DNA of 64,000 nucleotides from Ferrimonas balearica DSM 9799 (lineage in GTDB: Bacteria > Pseudomonadota > Gammaproteobacteria > Enterobacterales > Shewanellaceae), in assembly GCF_000148645.1 (NCBI RefSeq), contig NC_014541.1, positions 1,612,001-1,676,000 of the forward strand, given 5' to 3'. Below the pieces are notes generated by a model. It saw nothing but the letters and a program-made list of their open reading frames with translations. It was not told the DNA's origin and searched no databases. How positions within the stretch are numbered: the first letter of the stretch is position 1; every line of letters starts with the position of its first letter. Both the position numbers and the translations under genes were made by a program. Shown in pieces: positions 25,457 to 37,185 of the stretch.

Positions 25457-25630
25457 GAGATTGCCTCCGGGCGTTGAGTTGACTCCAGCTTAGCGTTTGC
25501 GGCGCAGGTTTAAATGGCACATACGGGCAAACTCTTGCCTAAAACGCTCACCGTGAACTTTTTTGTGCAATTGGCGGAGGGCTTGCCTTATGCTGGCTCC
25601 AATACACCAATTGTGGAGTTGTCCGGCCTG

Positions 25631-26503
25631 ATGAACGCGCTTGCTCAAGCCCTTGCCCCTCTCGCCCACAGTGAGGGCGTCAATACTACGCCCCTGCCCG
25701 GGGTCTGGATCTTTAAGGCCAGCGAATCCCGTCCGCGGGAACCGCTCTGCTACAGCCAGGGCATCATCATCATGGCTCAGGGCACCAAGCGGGTGCATCT
25801 GGATGAGCAGGTGTTTGAGTACAACCCGGACAACTATCTGGTGCTGACCCTGCCCATTCCTGCCGAGTGCGAAACCGTGGTAGAAGACGAGCCGATGCTG
25901 TCGCTGGTGGTGGACATCAACATCGGCGTGTTACACCAATTGGTGCGGCTGTTTGAGGAGCACCGGCAGGCGCCGGGCGAGGGCCGTATGGTGGAGGGGC
26001 GCAGCCTCTATGTCAGCCCGCTGGGCGAGAGTATGCAGGACAGCGCGGTACGGCTGGCGCAGGCGCTGGCGTCCCCGCTGCAGGCTGAGGCACTGGGGCC
26101 GGGACTGATCCAAAGCCTGCTCTACCACGCGTTGCAGGGCGAGCAGTCCGGCCCGTTATTTGCGTTGGCTCGTCACAACACCCATCTGGCCCGCCTGGAG
26201 CGTGCCCTGAGGCATATGCATGAGCATTACCAACAGAGCCTGGACATCGACCAGCTCGCAGCGATGGCCAACATGAGCCCCTCCACCTTTCACCGCAATT
26301 TTCGCCAGATGACGGCGTCATCACCGATTCAGTACCTGAAAAAGCTGCGCCTGACCCGCGCCCGCGAGTTGCTGCAGGATCGCGGACTGAAGGTGAAACA
26401 AGCGGCGGCCATGGTGGGTTATGAAAGCCCCACTCAGTTCAGCCGGGAGTTTAAGCGCTACTTCGGCGAAACGCCGCAACACTGGGCCGGGCAGGGCGCC
26501 TGA
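25631..26503 (+). CDS. yqhC: AraC-family regulator of the YqhC type
   Basis: 290 aa from ATG 25631. The first 155 residues are an AraC_N ligand-binding domain (P-L-C-Y-S-Q-G-I-I-I, then Y-L-V-L-T-L-P-I-P), and residues about 190-285 hold two helix-turn-helix motifs (L-A-A-M-A-N-M-S-P-S-T-F-H-R-x-F and A-A-M-V-G-Y-E-S-P-T-Q-F-S-R-E-F). YqhC activates yqhD in response to aldehydes. The divergent position next to yqhD, with the shared promoter in the roughly 175 bases between, supports the same role. An upstream extension to 25514 is open but lacks family similarity. Confidence 0.88.
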   Translation: MNALAQALAPLAHSEGVNTTPLPGVWIFKASESRPREPLCYSQGIIIMAQGTKRVHLDEQVFEYNPDNYLVLTLPIPAECETVVEDEPMLSLVVDINIGVLHQLVRLFEEHRQAPGEGRMVEGRSLYVSPLGESMQDSAVRLAQALASPLQAEALGPGLIQSLLYHALQGEQSGPLFALARHNTHLARLERALRHMHEHYQQSLDIDQLAAMANMSPSTFHRNFRQMTASSPIQYLKKLRLTRARELLQDRGLKVKQAAAMVGYESPTQFSREFKRYFGETPQHWAGQGA

Positions 26504-26590
26504 CTCTGGAACAAGCGGTAGGGTAAAGGGGAGTGTGACGGGTCTCGCGCTATTGCGATGTTCACGCCCTGAGCAAGTGTAAAGATCGTT

Positions 26591-26621
26591 GCGGATGTAA
26601 ATGCAAATAAATATCATCCGC
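26591..26621. promoter_or_regulatory. Candidate Fur box inside a longer palindrome
   Basis: TGCAAAT-A-AATATCA (26602-26616) matches the TGATAAT-N-ATTATCA Fur pattern in 11 of 14 positions. It is flanked by the inverted repeat GCGGATG (26591-26597) / CATCCGC (26615-26621). It ends about 30 bases before the receptor's start codon. Confidence 0.5.
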
Positions 26622-26649
26622 AAGAATCAATTCGATACTGTTTTTTACT

Positions 26650-28563
26650 ATGCCTGCCTACAAGCTGTCTCTTGCTCCCATTTCCGCTTTGTCGCTGTGG
26701 TTTACACCGGTTGTTGCTGCCAGTGAGCCGCCCAATGAAACCATGGTGGTCACCGCCTCGGGCTTTGAACAGGATGTGACTCAGGCCCCGGCCACCATCT
26801 CCGTGATTGGTCGTGAACAGTTTGAAAATCGGGCCTATCAGGACATCACTGACGTGCTGAAGGACGTGCCCGGCGTGGTTGTCACCGGGGGCGGCTCCCG
26901 TCAGGACATCAGCCTGCGCGGTATGCCCGCCCAGTACACCGCCATCCTGGTGGACGGGCGCAAACAGTCTGGGCGTGAATCCCAACCTAATGGCAGCGGT
27001 GGCTTTGAACAGGATTGGCTGCCGCCGCTGGACGCCATTGAGCGCATCGAAGTGGTGCGTGGCCCGATGTCCACGCTCTATGGCTCTGACGCCATCGGTG
27101 GGGTGATCAACATCATCACCCGCAAGGATTACGACCAATGGCAGGGCAACCTGCGGGTGGAAGCCACGCTGCAGGAGAACGCCGACTCCGGCAATCTCTA
27201 CCAGGGCCAGCTGCGCGCCAGCGGACCGCTGATTGAAGGGCTGCTCAGCGCCAGCCTTTACGGCACGTATCAGGAACGCAAAGAGGACGACATCGAGCGG
27301 GGGTACAGCGGCAAGGTGCTGAACAACTACCGCGGCTCCGCCTATCTGACGCCGTCTGAGCAGGACACCTTTACCCTGGAGTTTGCCCATCAGGACCAGA
27401 CCCGCGAATCCACCGCCGGGTTATCCCTGCCTGACCGCAACGACAGCAGCCAAACCGAGAACCGCCACCAGAGCTGGTCGCTGGCCCATGAGGGGCGCTA
27501 TGACAGTGTGATGGGACAAAGCTACCTGCAGCAGGAATCCACTGAGAATCTGGGGCGGGACATCACCATCACCAATTTCACCGCCAACAGCCAATGGACC
27601 CTGCCGCTGGACGCCCATTACCTGAGCCTCGGGGTGACCTGGCTGCGCAGCGAACTGGAGGACCACTCCACCAACATCAACGGTTCACAGACCGAGATCA
27701 GTAACGACCAGTGGTCGCTGTTTGCCGAAGACGAGTGGCTGATGCTGGATAACTTTGCCCTGACCGTCGGCGTGCGGGTGGATGACAATGAGCAGTTTGA
27801 TCTGCATGTCAGTCCCCGTATTTATGGGGTCTGGAGCCTCAATCATGCTTGGACGCTGAAGGGTGGGGTATCCACCGGTTACCGTGCTCCCGAGCTGCGC
27901 GAGATGGCGCCGGGCTGGGTGCAGGTGAGCTCAGGTGGCGACATCTACGGTAATCCGGAACTGAAGCCTGAGGTCTCTCTCAATAAAGAGATCAGCCTGC
28001 TGTACGCCGGTGAGCGCGGTCTGCAATCCAGCGTCACCCTGTTCCACAACGACTTCGAAGACAAGGTCACACTGGTGTCGTGCGACGCCGAGCGTTGCGG
28101 CGGCGATCCCGATGCCCGTCAGAACATCAATATCGACGAAGCGGTGATCTACGGCGCCGAGGCCGCGCTGGCGGTTGACCTGTTGGACAACCTCAGCCTG
28201 AGTGCCTCTTACACCTTTACTGAGTCTGAGCAGCGCTCCGGCGAGTTTGAAGGGCGCCCACTGACCCAGATCCCCCGTCATGTGTTCAGCACCAATCTGC
28301 AGTGGCGCCCCACCGAAACCCTGGGGGCCTGGGGCCGCGTTAACTTCCGTGGTGAAGAGAGCCAGCCGGTAAATGACTCCCGTCGGGCCATTGTGGCGCC
28401 CTCCTATGGTGTGCTCGATATCGGTGGCGACTGGCAGGTCACGTCCCGGGTAAAGCTGATGCTCGGCATCTACAACCTGACCGACAAAGCCATCGACTAC
28501 GACAACTACGGCTACGTGGCCGATGGCCGCCGCTACTGGCTGGCCGTTAACACCGAATTCTGA
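26650..28563 (+). CDS. TonB-dependent outer-membrane receptor (CirA/FepA-like)
   Basis: 637 aa. A signal peptide (cleavage near A-A-S at 24) is followed by a TonB box-like E-T-M-V-V-T-A, the plug domain (about 40-160, with V-P-G-V, L-R-G-M-P and I-E-R-I-E-V-V-R-G-P-x-S-T-L-Y-G), and a 22-strand barrel ending in the C-terminal aromatic residue F (N-T-E-F). The plug signature is of the catecholate siderophore/colicin receptor group. One C-x4-C pair lies in an outer loop near residue 477. A candidate Fur box just upstream suggests iron repression. It is followed eight bases later by an exported metallo-beta-lactamase-fold gene. Confidence 0.88.
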   Translation: MPAYKLSLAPISALSLWFTPVVAASEPPNETMVVTASGFEQDVTQAPATISVIGREQFENRAYQDITDVLKDVPGVVVTGGGSRQDISLRGMPAQYTAILVDGRKQSGRESQPNGSGGFEQDWLPPLDAIERIEVVRGPMSTLYGSDAIGGVINIITRKDYDQWQGNLRVEATLQENADSGNLYQGQLRASGPLIEGLLSASLYGTYQERKEDDIERGYSGKVLNNYRGSAYLTPSEQDTFTLEFAHQDQTRESTAGLSLPDRNDSSQTENRHQSWSLAHEGRYDSVMGQSYLQQESTENLGRDITITNFTANSQWTLPLDAHYLSLGVTWLRSELEDHSTNINGSQTEISNDQWSLFAEDEWLMLDNFALTVGVRVDDNEQFDLHVSPRIYGVWSLNHAWTLKGGVSTGYRAPELREMAPGWVQVSSGGDIYGNPELKPEVSLNKEISLLYAGERGLQSSVTLFHNDFEDKVTLVSCDAERCGGDPDARQNINIDEAVIYGAEAALAVDLLDNLSLSASYTFTESEQRSGEFEGRPLTQIPRHVFSTNLQWRPTETLGAWGRVNFRGEESQPVNDSRRAIVAPSYGVLDIGGDWQVTSRVKLMLGIYNLTDKAIDYDNYGYVADGRRYWLAVNTEF

Positions 28564-28571
28564 ACCGGACC

Positions 28572-29600
28572 ATGAACATGATGATGAAGATGACCCGTCC
28601 CTGGCTGCTGACTCCGATCTTGGCCGCACTGACCCTGGCCCCGGCGCAGGCAGAGCCCGCACTCAATGCCCAGCAGATGGCCGAGCGAGGCCTGCTGCAC
28701 GCGGATACGTTCAGTGGCATGGCCAATATCTGTGACCTGAGCAAGCCACTGAAAGTGGCCGGGCAGCGCCCGAAAAGTGGCGCGGATGGTACGTCCCGCC
28801 CGAAGCGGGAAAAGCGCCAGCGTCGCGATATCGCCCCCACCCAGGTGTTCGATAACCTTTACTACGTGGGCACCGGCTCCGTCGCCAGTTGGGTTTTGCA
28901 AACCTCTGAAGGACTGATCCTGATCGACGCGCTCCACAACAACGGCGAAGCGGAAGCCTATATTGAGGCGGGGCTGCGCACTCTGGGGCTGGACCCCAAT
29001 GACATTAAGATCCTGCTGGTGACCCATGGGCATGGCGACCACTACGGCGGCCAGGAGTATCTGGTGAAGCACTACCAGCCAAAGGTGGTGATGAGCGAGG
29101 CAGAGTGGCGCTATCTGGAGCAGCCGGTGCTGCCGGTCACCAATCCGCGCTGGGGCAAGCCGCCGCAGCGGGATGTGTCGGTCAACGATGGCGATACCCT
29201 CACCCTGGGTGACACCACCATTGCGCTGTATGTCACGCCCGGCCACTCCGATGGCACCCTGTCTTTGGTGTTTCCGGTACAGGACAACGGCACCACACAC
29301 ATCGCGTCGTTGTGGGGGGGAACGGGCCTGAACTTCGGCCCGATCGAGTCGCAGTTGATGCAGTACTCCGAGAACGCGGAGCGCTTCCGCCAGATTGCCA
29401 TCACCGCCGGGGCAGACGTTTTTCTCTCCAACCACCCGACCCGGGATGTCACCGCCGAACGCCTGCCGATGCTGGCGCAACGCGAAGTGGGCGAAGCACA
29501 CCCCTTTGTGCTGGGGGTGGAGCGGGCCAACCAGGTGTATGAGCTGCTGCGTGATTGCAGCCACGCCCAGGCCCTGAAAATTCAGGAATCGCGGCGCTAA
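28572..29600 (+). CDS. Exported metallo-beta-lactamase-fold hydrolase (B3-like)
   Basis: 342 aa. A signal peptide (A-P-A-Q-A, cleavage near 27) is followed by a basic linker (residues about 65-86) and an MBL domain with H-G-H-G-D-H at 152-157 and a P-G-H-S-D-G-T segment giving the third-site histidine. The sequence order resembles subclass B3 beta-lactamases, whose second site uses the motif's D/H residues. Whether it hydrolyses beta-lactams is unknown; many such genes are other periplasmic hydrolases. It shares a transcript with the TonB-dependent receptor (gap of eight bases), which suggests that it processes an imported ligand. Confidence 0.8.
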   Translation: MNMMMKMTRPWLLTPILAALTLAPAQAEPALNAQQMAERGLLHADTFSGMANICDLSKPLKVAGQRPKSGADGTSRPKREKRQRRDIAPTQVFDNLYYVGTGSVASWVLQTSEGLILIDALHNNGEAEAYIEAGLRTLGLDPNDIKILLVTHGHGDHYGGQEYLVKHYQPKVVMSEAEWRYLEQPVLPVTNPRWGKPPQRDVSVNDGDTLTLGDTTIALYVTPGHSDGTLSLVFPVQDNGTTHIASLWGGTGLNFGPIESQLMQYSENAERFRQIAITAGADVFLSNHPTRDVTAERLPMLAQREVGEAHPFVLGVERANQVYELLRDCSHAQALKIQESRR

Positions 29601-29640
29601 CGTTTTCAACCGATGCGTTTTCAACAAACGCGCCACCAAT

Positions 29641-29665
29641 AAAAACGCCCCGTTACGGGGCGTTT
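29641..29665. terminator. Bidirectional terminator between MBL gene and katG
   Basis: AAAAACGCCCC-GTTA-GGGGCGTTT between convergent genes. Confidence 0.82.
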
Positions 29666-29690
29666 GGGGTTGCTCACGGCGCGTCGGGTG

Positions 29691-31976
<2,286 letters not shown>

Positions 31977-32167
31977 TTAGGTATAGTTGAAAGCGTTTAA
32001 ATCGAACGGGAACAATCGACTCGAATAATCAATTGCCCTCTTCGGCTTTTTGAATTGCGTTTCTTGCGAGTGGGTCTGACTGACAGTCGAACAGAAGTGC
32101 ACGGGCGCACGGTTTTGTAAAAGCCACTGGTGTAAAGTTGCCATCCCTTTGTTTTGCTTTGGTCCCT

Positions 32168-33205
32168 ATGTTTACCTCACGCACTCGCCTTCCACATTTT
32201 GCTTGGCCCGCCAGCCCGGTTTTCCAGGTTGGGGCGTTGGTGGTGGTGCTGTTTCTGGTGCAGTGGGTGCCAGCAGAGGTTTGGGCGGCGTATCCGGAAC
32301 TGGCGATTACCCAGCGATTCCTCTGTGATGTGGCACCGCGCATCCTGTTGCTGTGCCTGATGTTGGCGCTGGTGCTGCACCTGCTGGAGCGGTCACTGTA
32401 CAAGCACCTGCAACGGGGTGGGGCGGTCAGGCTGCCCTTCAGCCTCAGTACCGGCCTGTTTGTGGTGCTGTTCGGTTGCAGCAAGCTGCTGATGCTGGTG
32501 CAGAGCCGCATCGATCAGTTCACCCGCGGCCAGCGGTTGGCGTTGTTGACCATTGCGCTCTCCAGTGCGGGTGGCCTTTCCAGCCTGGCGCTCTCCGCAG
32601 TGGGCTATCCGCTGTACCAGTTGCTGCTGGCCAACCTGTTGTTGACCGCGCTGATGACCCTGATGATGCTGCCGCTGATGGGGGGCGGACGTCAGGACAA
32701 TCTGCTGCTGCGTCCGGATAACGACACCCCTTTTAGAACCCGTTGCCTCGCGTTTCTGTCCGGCGGCAGCAAGTTGGTGGTGAACATGACTCTGGTGATC
32801 TCGGTGATGGAGTCGCTGCTGCAACGCTACCCCCTCGACAGCGTCAGTGTGAACCGGCTGGTGTGGTTGCCCGAGCGCTTCTTTACCGCCCTGGGGTTCA
32901 GCCCGGAATACACGCAGGCGCTGGCCTATCACTGGGTGGTGAAAAATCTGGTGAACCGGGATATGGCGATGATTGGCCTGGCGGAAGAGGGCTGGCTGTT
33001 CCAGATGCCAACGATAGAGCAGTTTCTGGTGGTGACCCAGTTTGTCAGCATCGTCGGGGTCAGCACGGTGCTGATCATCGGCCTGAACATCATCGCCATG
33101 TTTGGCCGCAAGGGCTGGCCGCTGTTCCGGCTGATGCCGCTGGCGGTGGTGCTGTCGACCCTGCTGCCGCTGGTGCCGGTGTTGCTGCTGACCGGCTGGC
33201 GCTGA
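32168..33205 (+). CDS. Multi-pass membrane protein of unknown family
   Basis: 345 aa from ATG 32168; a TTG at 32138 is also possible, and neither has a good ribosome-binding site. At least eight hydrophobic segments are visible with short loops and a central polar loop near residues 170-195. The late G-V-S-T-V-L-I-I-G-L-N-I-I-A-M-F-G-R-K-G segment is the most striking. I do not recognise a family or transport motif. It stands alone between katG and mltD with a terminator downstream. Confidence 0.7.
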   Translation: MFTSRTRLPHFAWPASPVFQVGALVVVLFLVQWVPAEVWAAYPELAITQRFLCDVAPRILLLCLMLALVLHLLERSLYKHLQRGGAVRLPFSLSTGLFVVLFGCSKLLMLVQSRIDQFTRGQRLALLTIALSSAGGLSSLALSAVGYPLYQLLLANLLLTALMTLMMLPLMGGGRQDNLLLRPDNDTPFRTRCLAFLSGGSKLVVNMTLVISVMESLLQRYPLDSVSVNRLVWLPERFFTALGFSPEYTQALAYHWVVKNLVNRDMAMIGLAEEGWLFQMPTIEQFLVVTQFVSIVGVSTVLIIGLNIIAMFGRKGWPLFRLMPLAVVLSTLLPLVPVLLLTGWR

Positions 33206-33266
33206 GCCCACGGGCGAGCGGCGATTCGCAGCGCAGACAGCCCGGGCGGTCCCCGATTTGAGAGAC

Positions 33267-33295
33267 AAAAAAAGCGGCCCTAAGGCCGCTTTTTT
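33267..33295. terminator. Bidirectional terminator
   Basis: AAAAAAAGCGGCC-CTAA-GGCCGCTTTTTT between the membrane gene and mltD, which converge. Confidence 0.9.
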
Positions 33296-33307
33296 CGTGT
33301 CTGGGTA

Positions 33308-34873
33308 TCACACCCGGGTCACGTCAACGTAGAGCTTGAGGCGTTGGCCCGGTTGCAGGTACTTCTGGCCCTGCAGTTGGTTCCAGCGCACCAGGTCTTT
33401 CACCGTCACGTTGAAACGCTGGCCGATGCGGGCCAGAGAGTCACCGCTGCGCACGGTGTAGGTGATCTGGCGCATCACCGAGCTCTTGGTCTGGGTTTCG
33501 CTCACGCGGTTTACCCAAATTACCAACTTGCGTCCGGGGCGCAGGGTATCGCTCGGTGCCATGCCGTTCCAGCTGGCCAGTTGAGCCACGGTGACGTTGT
33601 TGGCGCGGGCGATGGTCCACAGGGACTCACCGGAGCGCACGGTGTGCTCCGTCTTGTAGTCTGCACGTTTGCTGGACTGCTGGCGGGCCAGACGCTGATC
33701 AGCGCTGAACTCGTAGTCTTCCGGATCCTTGGCCGCCACTGGGATCAGCAGGGCCTGGCCCACGCGGATCAGGTTGCCATCCAGCTTGTTGACCGACTGA
33801 ATCACGCCAACACGGGTGTGGTACTTCTGCGCGATAACGCCCAAAGAGTCACCCGGTTTCACGGTATAGCGCACCCAGTTAACCCGCTTGGCGGAATCGG
33901 TGTCCGCCAGGGCCACGATAAAGCCATCGGCTTTTTCAACCGGCAGCAGCAGGGTGTGCGGGCCATCCGGCGCGGTGGACCAACGGTTGTATCCGGGGTT
34001 GAGCTTATGCAATTCGCCCACGGACATGTCCGCCAGATCCGCAGCGAAGGAGAGATCAATCTGGGAGCCCGCGTCCACCAGCTTCAGCGCCGGCTCATTC
34101 GGGATCGGATTCAGTTTGATGCCGTACTCGTCCGCGTTCTTGATCACGTCGGCCAGTGCCAGCAGCTGCGGCACGTAGCGCTCGGTCTCGCTGGGCAGAT
34201 TCAGGGCGAAGTAGTCGGTCGGCTTACCCGCTTTCTTATTGTTGCGGATGGCACGGAATACCCGGCCTTCGCCGGTGTTGTAGGCGGCCAGTGCGTAGTA
34301 CCAGTCGTTATGCAGCTTGTCGTGCAGGTACTCCATCATGTCCATGGCGGCGACGGTGGAGGCGTACACATCGCGACGGCCGTCGTACCACCAGTTCTGC
34401 TCCAGGCCAAAGTGGCGGCCCATCGGCGCGGTGAACTGCCAGATCCCGGCGGCGGCACCGTGGGAGTAAGCGAACACGTCGAAGGAGCTTTCCACGATCG
34501 GCAGCAGGGCCAGCTCGATAGGCAGGTCGCGCTTCTCAATCTCCTCAACAATCAGATACATGAACGGCGCAGCGCGCTGAGAGATGATGTTGAGGTGATT
34601 GGGGTTGTTCAGATACCACTTGCGGAAGCGTTCAACCCGGGCGTTGTCCGGGACGTCCATCGCCATCTGCGAGCGGATCCGCTCCCACACATCGGTGGGC
34701 GGCGGGGGCAGGGCGGGCTCTGCCGGTTTCGCTGCAACGGCAGCGTCCGGTGCCGGGCTGGCCTTGGCGGCATCCTGCTCCGGCTGGTTTGATTCAGGCT
34801 GGCTGGCCAGATTCAGACTCTGACAGCCGGTCAGCATCAAGGCTATGGCCAGGGCAGGCAGTGTTTTTTTCAT
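33308..34873 (-). CDS. mltD: Membrane-bound lytic murein transglycosylase D
   Basis: 521 aa. MltD cleaves the glycan strands of peptidoglycan to give 1,6-anhydromuropeptides. The lipobox L-T-G-C places the lipid on Cys17. The Slt-type lysozyme domain (about 95-225) has the catalytic E128 in I-V-E-S-S-F-D, followed by G-A-A-G-I-W-Q-F and A-Y-N-T-G-E-G. Three LysM peptidoglycan-binding repeats lie at about 343-386, 412-456 and 473-517, one more than the two of E. coli MltD. It lies divergent from nothing nearby and close to gloB, as in Enterobacteria, where gloB and mltD are also neighbours. Confidence 0.95.
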   Translation of the reverse strand: MKKTLPALAIALMLTGCQSLNLASQPESNQPEQDAAKASPAPDAAVAAKPAEPALPPPPTDVWERIRSQMAMDVPDNARVERFRKWYLNNPNHLNIISQRAAPFMYLIVEEIEKRDLPIELALLPIVESSFDVFAYSHGAAAGIWQFTAPMGRHFGLEQNWWYDGRRDVYASTVAAMDMMEYLHDKLHNDWYYALAAYNTGEGRVFRAIRNNKKAGKPTDYFALNLPSETERYVPQLLALADVIKNADEYGIKLNPIPNEPALKLVDAGSQIDLSFAADLADMSVGELHKLNPGYNRWSTAPDGPHTLLLPVEKADGFIVALADTDSAKRVNWVRYTVKPGDSLGVIAQKYHTRVGVIQSVNKLDGNLIRVGQALLIPVAAKDPEDYEFSADQRLARQQSSKRADYKTEHTVRSGESLWTIARANNVTVAQLASWNGMAPSDTLRPGRKLVIWVNRVSETQTKSSVMRQITYTVRSGDSLARIGQRFNVTVKDLVRWNQLQGQKYLQPGQRLKLYVDVTRV

Positions 34874-34957
34874 TGGTCAATCGCTCTAATTAGCCAATTC
34901 TCAGACCGAAGGATCCCTTTCAGTCGGCACAAAAAGGCGCACAGTGTACCCGTTTTG

Positions 34958-35719
34958 TCAGAACTTGTCTTTCCAGTGACGCAGGGCTGCAAAGCGCGCC
35001 ACACTATCGGATTCTGTGCCCTCTCGTTGGCTCAGGGCGGCCTTGACTGCGGCGGTATCGACCCGCAGGAAAGGATTGATGGCCCGCTCCTGGCCAATGG
35101 TGCTAGGCAGTGTCGGCAGCCCTGCCGCGCGCTGCGCCTCGCACCAGCGCCGATATTCCAACAGCGCCTCGTTGTCTGGCTCGACGGCACTGGCAAACGC
35201 CAGATTGGCCAGAGTGTACTCATGGGTGCAGAACACCCGGGTGTCCGCTGGCAAAGCGGCCAGCTGCGACAATGAGCTGTGCATCTGGGCGGCGGTGCCC
35301 TCAAACAGGCGGCCACAGCCGCCGCTGAACAGGGTGTCGCCACAGAACACCGCATTGTCGACGCAGTAACCCAGGTGATCGAGGGTGTGTCCGGGCAGGG
35401 CGATAACCTCCGCCGTCACCCCCAATCCGTCCAGTTCGACCTGTTGGCCGTGCTGAACACGCTGGGTCAGGCCCTGGATAACCGGGTTATCCGGCCCGAT
35501 GACGGGGATGGCTGCAAACGCGTTCCTTAACGTTTCAATGCCGTCGGTATGATCCCAATGATGATGGGTGATGAGGATGCCGCGCAGCTGCAGTTGCTGC
35601 TGCTCCAGGTGCGCCAGAACGGCGTCGGCGCTGCCGGGGTCCACCACCCAGGCCGCATTGTCACGATGTAAACACCAGATGTAATTGTCATTAAGTGCTG
35701 CAATTGGGGTGATCATCAT
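34958..35719 (-). CDS. gloB: Hydroxyacylglutathione hydrolase (glyoxalase II)
   Basis: About 253 aa. GloB hydrolyses S-lactoylglutathione to lactate and glutathione in methylglyoxal detoxification. The binuclear metal site T-H-H-H-W-D-H is at 51-57, with the later P-G-H-T-L-D-H, C-G-D-T-L-F-S-G-G-C-G and C-T-H-E-Y motifs in family order. GTG 35722, ATG 35719 and ATG 35716 are alternative starts that change the protein by one residue each. It is divergent from the yafS-like methyltransferase and next to mltD. Confidence 0.94.
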   Translation of the reverse strand: MMITPIAALNDNYIWCLHRDNAAWVVDPGSADAVLAHLEQQQLQLRGILITHHHWDHTDGIETLRNAFAAIPVIGPDNPVIQGLTQRVQHGQQVELDGLGVTAEVIALPGHTLDHLGYCVDNAVFCGDTLFSGGCGRLFEGTAAQMHSSLSQLAALPADTRVFCTHEYTLANLAFASAVEPDNEALLEYRRWCEAQRAAGLPTLPSTIGQERAINPFLRVDTAAVKAALSQREGTESDSVARFAALRHWKDKF

Positions 35720-35849
35720 CACAACGCGTTCCCATAAGAGTAGAGGATAGTGACCGGCTAGGTTACCTCAGAGCGAAATCAACCAAAAGGCGGTTGCTGG
35801 GTTGGGGTCAACTGGCTAGGCTAGGCAAAAAGGGCAACGGATAGGTGTA

Positions 35850-36623
35850 ATGCTGCGTCCCGCGTACAGCGAATCCCCCATTGAGCCGCCGCCAAGCTGG
35901 CAGGCGCTGCCTTACGGGGACTGGTTAAAAGAGCAGGTGGAATCCGGCCTCGACGAGTGGTGGCCGCGCATCTTCGGTTATCACCTGCTGAAGCTCGGCC
36001 CGCTGGCCGACACGCTGCCCACCCGGCTGTGCCCGGTGCCGCATCAGTTCGGGCTGGCCCCGCAGCGGGGTTCGGTGCGCGCTGAGCTGACCCGCCTGCC
36101 ACTGCAAAACGCCAGTATCGATGCCGCGCTGGTGCCGTTCTGTCTCGAATTTCAACAAGACCCCCACGCCCTGTTGCGGGAGCTGGACCGGGTGCTGATC
36201 TCCGGTGGTCACCTGGTTTTGGTGGGGTTCAGTGTGCTCAGCCCGCTGGCCTTCGGTTACCTGTGGCCGAAGCATCACCACCAATTTCCCTGGTCAGGGC
36301 GTTTATTTACCCCTGGCCGGGTTCACGACTGGCTCAGCCTGCTGGGCTATCGGGTGTTGAGTCACGAGAGTTTGGCCCACCACACGATGCTGTGGTCGCC
36401 GGAGAAGTTCCCAACCGCTCAGCGCTGGCTGGCGGATCTGGCCCCCGGGTTCGGCAGTGTGTACCTCATTGTGGCGCGTAAGATGGAAGCGCCGTTGACG
36501 CCGGCGCGTCAGCGTTGGCACCTGCGCCGTCCTCTGGTGGGCCAGCCGGTGCGTGAAGCGGTGGGACGGGAGAGCAAGCCCCAGGTGGCCGCGCGTCAGC
36601 GCAGCGACACCACCAAAGGGTAG
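35850..36623 (+). CDS. YafS-like SAM-dependent methyltransferase
   Basis: 257 aa. The position between gloB and rnhA is that of E. coli yafS. The middle part shows class-I methyltransferase motifs after the first one (L-P-L-Q-N-A-S-I-D-A-A-L-V, L-L-R-E-L-D-R-V-L-I-S-G-G-H-L-V-L-V-G), but I cannot find a clear glycine-rich motif I (the expected E/D-x-G-x-G) near the start. The protein may bind SAM weakly or be a degenerate member. The last 40 residues are basic and probably unstructured. The substrate is unknown. Confidence 0.78.
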   Translation: MLRPAYSESPIEPPPSWQALPYGDWLKEQVESGLDEWWPRIFGYHLLKLGPLADTLPTRLCPVPHQFGLAPQRGSVRAELTRLPLQNASIDAALVPFCLEFQQDPHALLRELDRVLISGGHLVLVGFSVLSPLAFGYLWPKHHHQFPWSGRLFTPGRVHDWLSLLGYRVLSHESLAHHTMLWSPEKFPTAQRWLADLAPGFGSVYLIVARKMEAPLTPARQRWHLRRPLVGQPVREAVGRESKPQVAARQRSDTTKG

Positions 36624-36632
36624 GGGAGCGAT

Positions 36633-37103
36633 TCAGCTTTTAAAGCCGCTGTCCGGCAACAGCTTGTCCCCCCCGGCCGCGGTGCGGGCCAGTTCATCGC
36701 AACGTTCGTTGTTCGGGTCACCGGCGTGGCCTTTCACCCAGTGCCAGTCAATCTCGTGACGGGCCACCTGTGCATCCAGTGCCTGCCAAAGGTCGACATT
36801 TTTCACCGGCTCTTTGGCGGCGGTTTTCCAACCGTTGCGCTTCCAGCCGTGGATCCACTGGGTTATGCCCTGGCGCAGGTACTGGCTGTCGGTGTACAGC
36901 GACACTTGGCAGGGTTCGGTCAGCAACGCCAGGCCCTGGAGGGCGGCCATCATCTCCATCCGGTTGTTGGTGGTGTGCTGGTATCCGTAACCAACTTCCT
37001 TGCGATGACGCTTGTAGATAAGGACAATGCCGTACCCGCCGGGGCCGGGATTGCCCAGGCAACTGCCATCGGTGTAAAGCGTTACGCGTTTTTTCTCTGC
37101 CAT
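36633..37103 (-). CDS. rnhA: Ribonuclease HI
   Basis: 156 aa; degrades the RNA strand of RNA-DNA hybrids. All catalytic residues are present: D12 (Y-T-D-G-S), E50 (R-M-E-M-M-A), D72 (T-D-S-Q-Y) and D136 (R-C-D-E-L-A), with H126 in the mobile loop (K-G-H-A-G). The basic protrusion ([11 protein letters not shown]) is as in E. coli. It is divergent from dnaQ with about 80 bases between starts, the classical arrangement. Confidence 0.97.
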   Translation of the reverse strand: MAEKKRVTLYTDGSCLGNPGPGGYGIVLIYKRHRKEVGYGYQHTTNNRMEMMAALQGLALLTEPCQVSLYTDSQYLRQGITQWIHGWKRNGWKTAAKEPVKNVDLWQALDAQVARHEIDWHWVKGHAGDPNNERCDELARTAAGGDKLLPDSGFKS

Positions 37104-37185
37104 GCCCTTGCTACCATAACCAGCAAAGCGACCCTACTGGCCGCGAAAGCCGGACAGTATACCCATTTGTCTTGTCGGAAAAACT

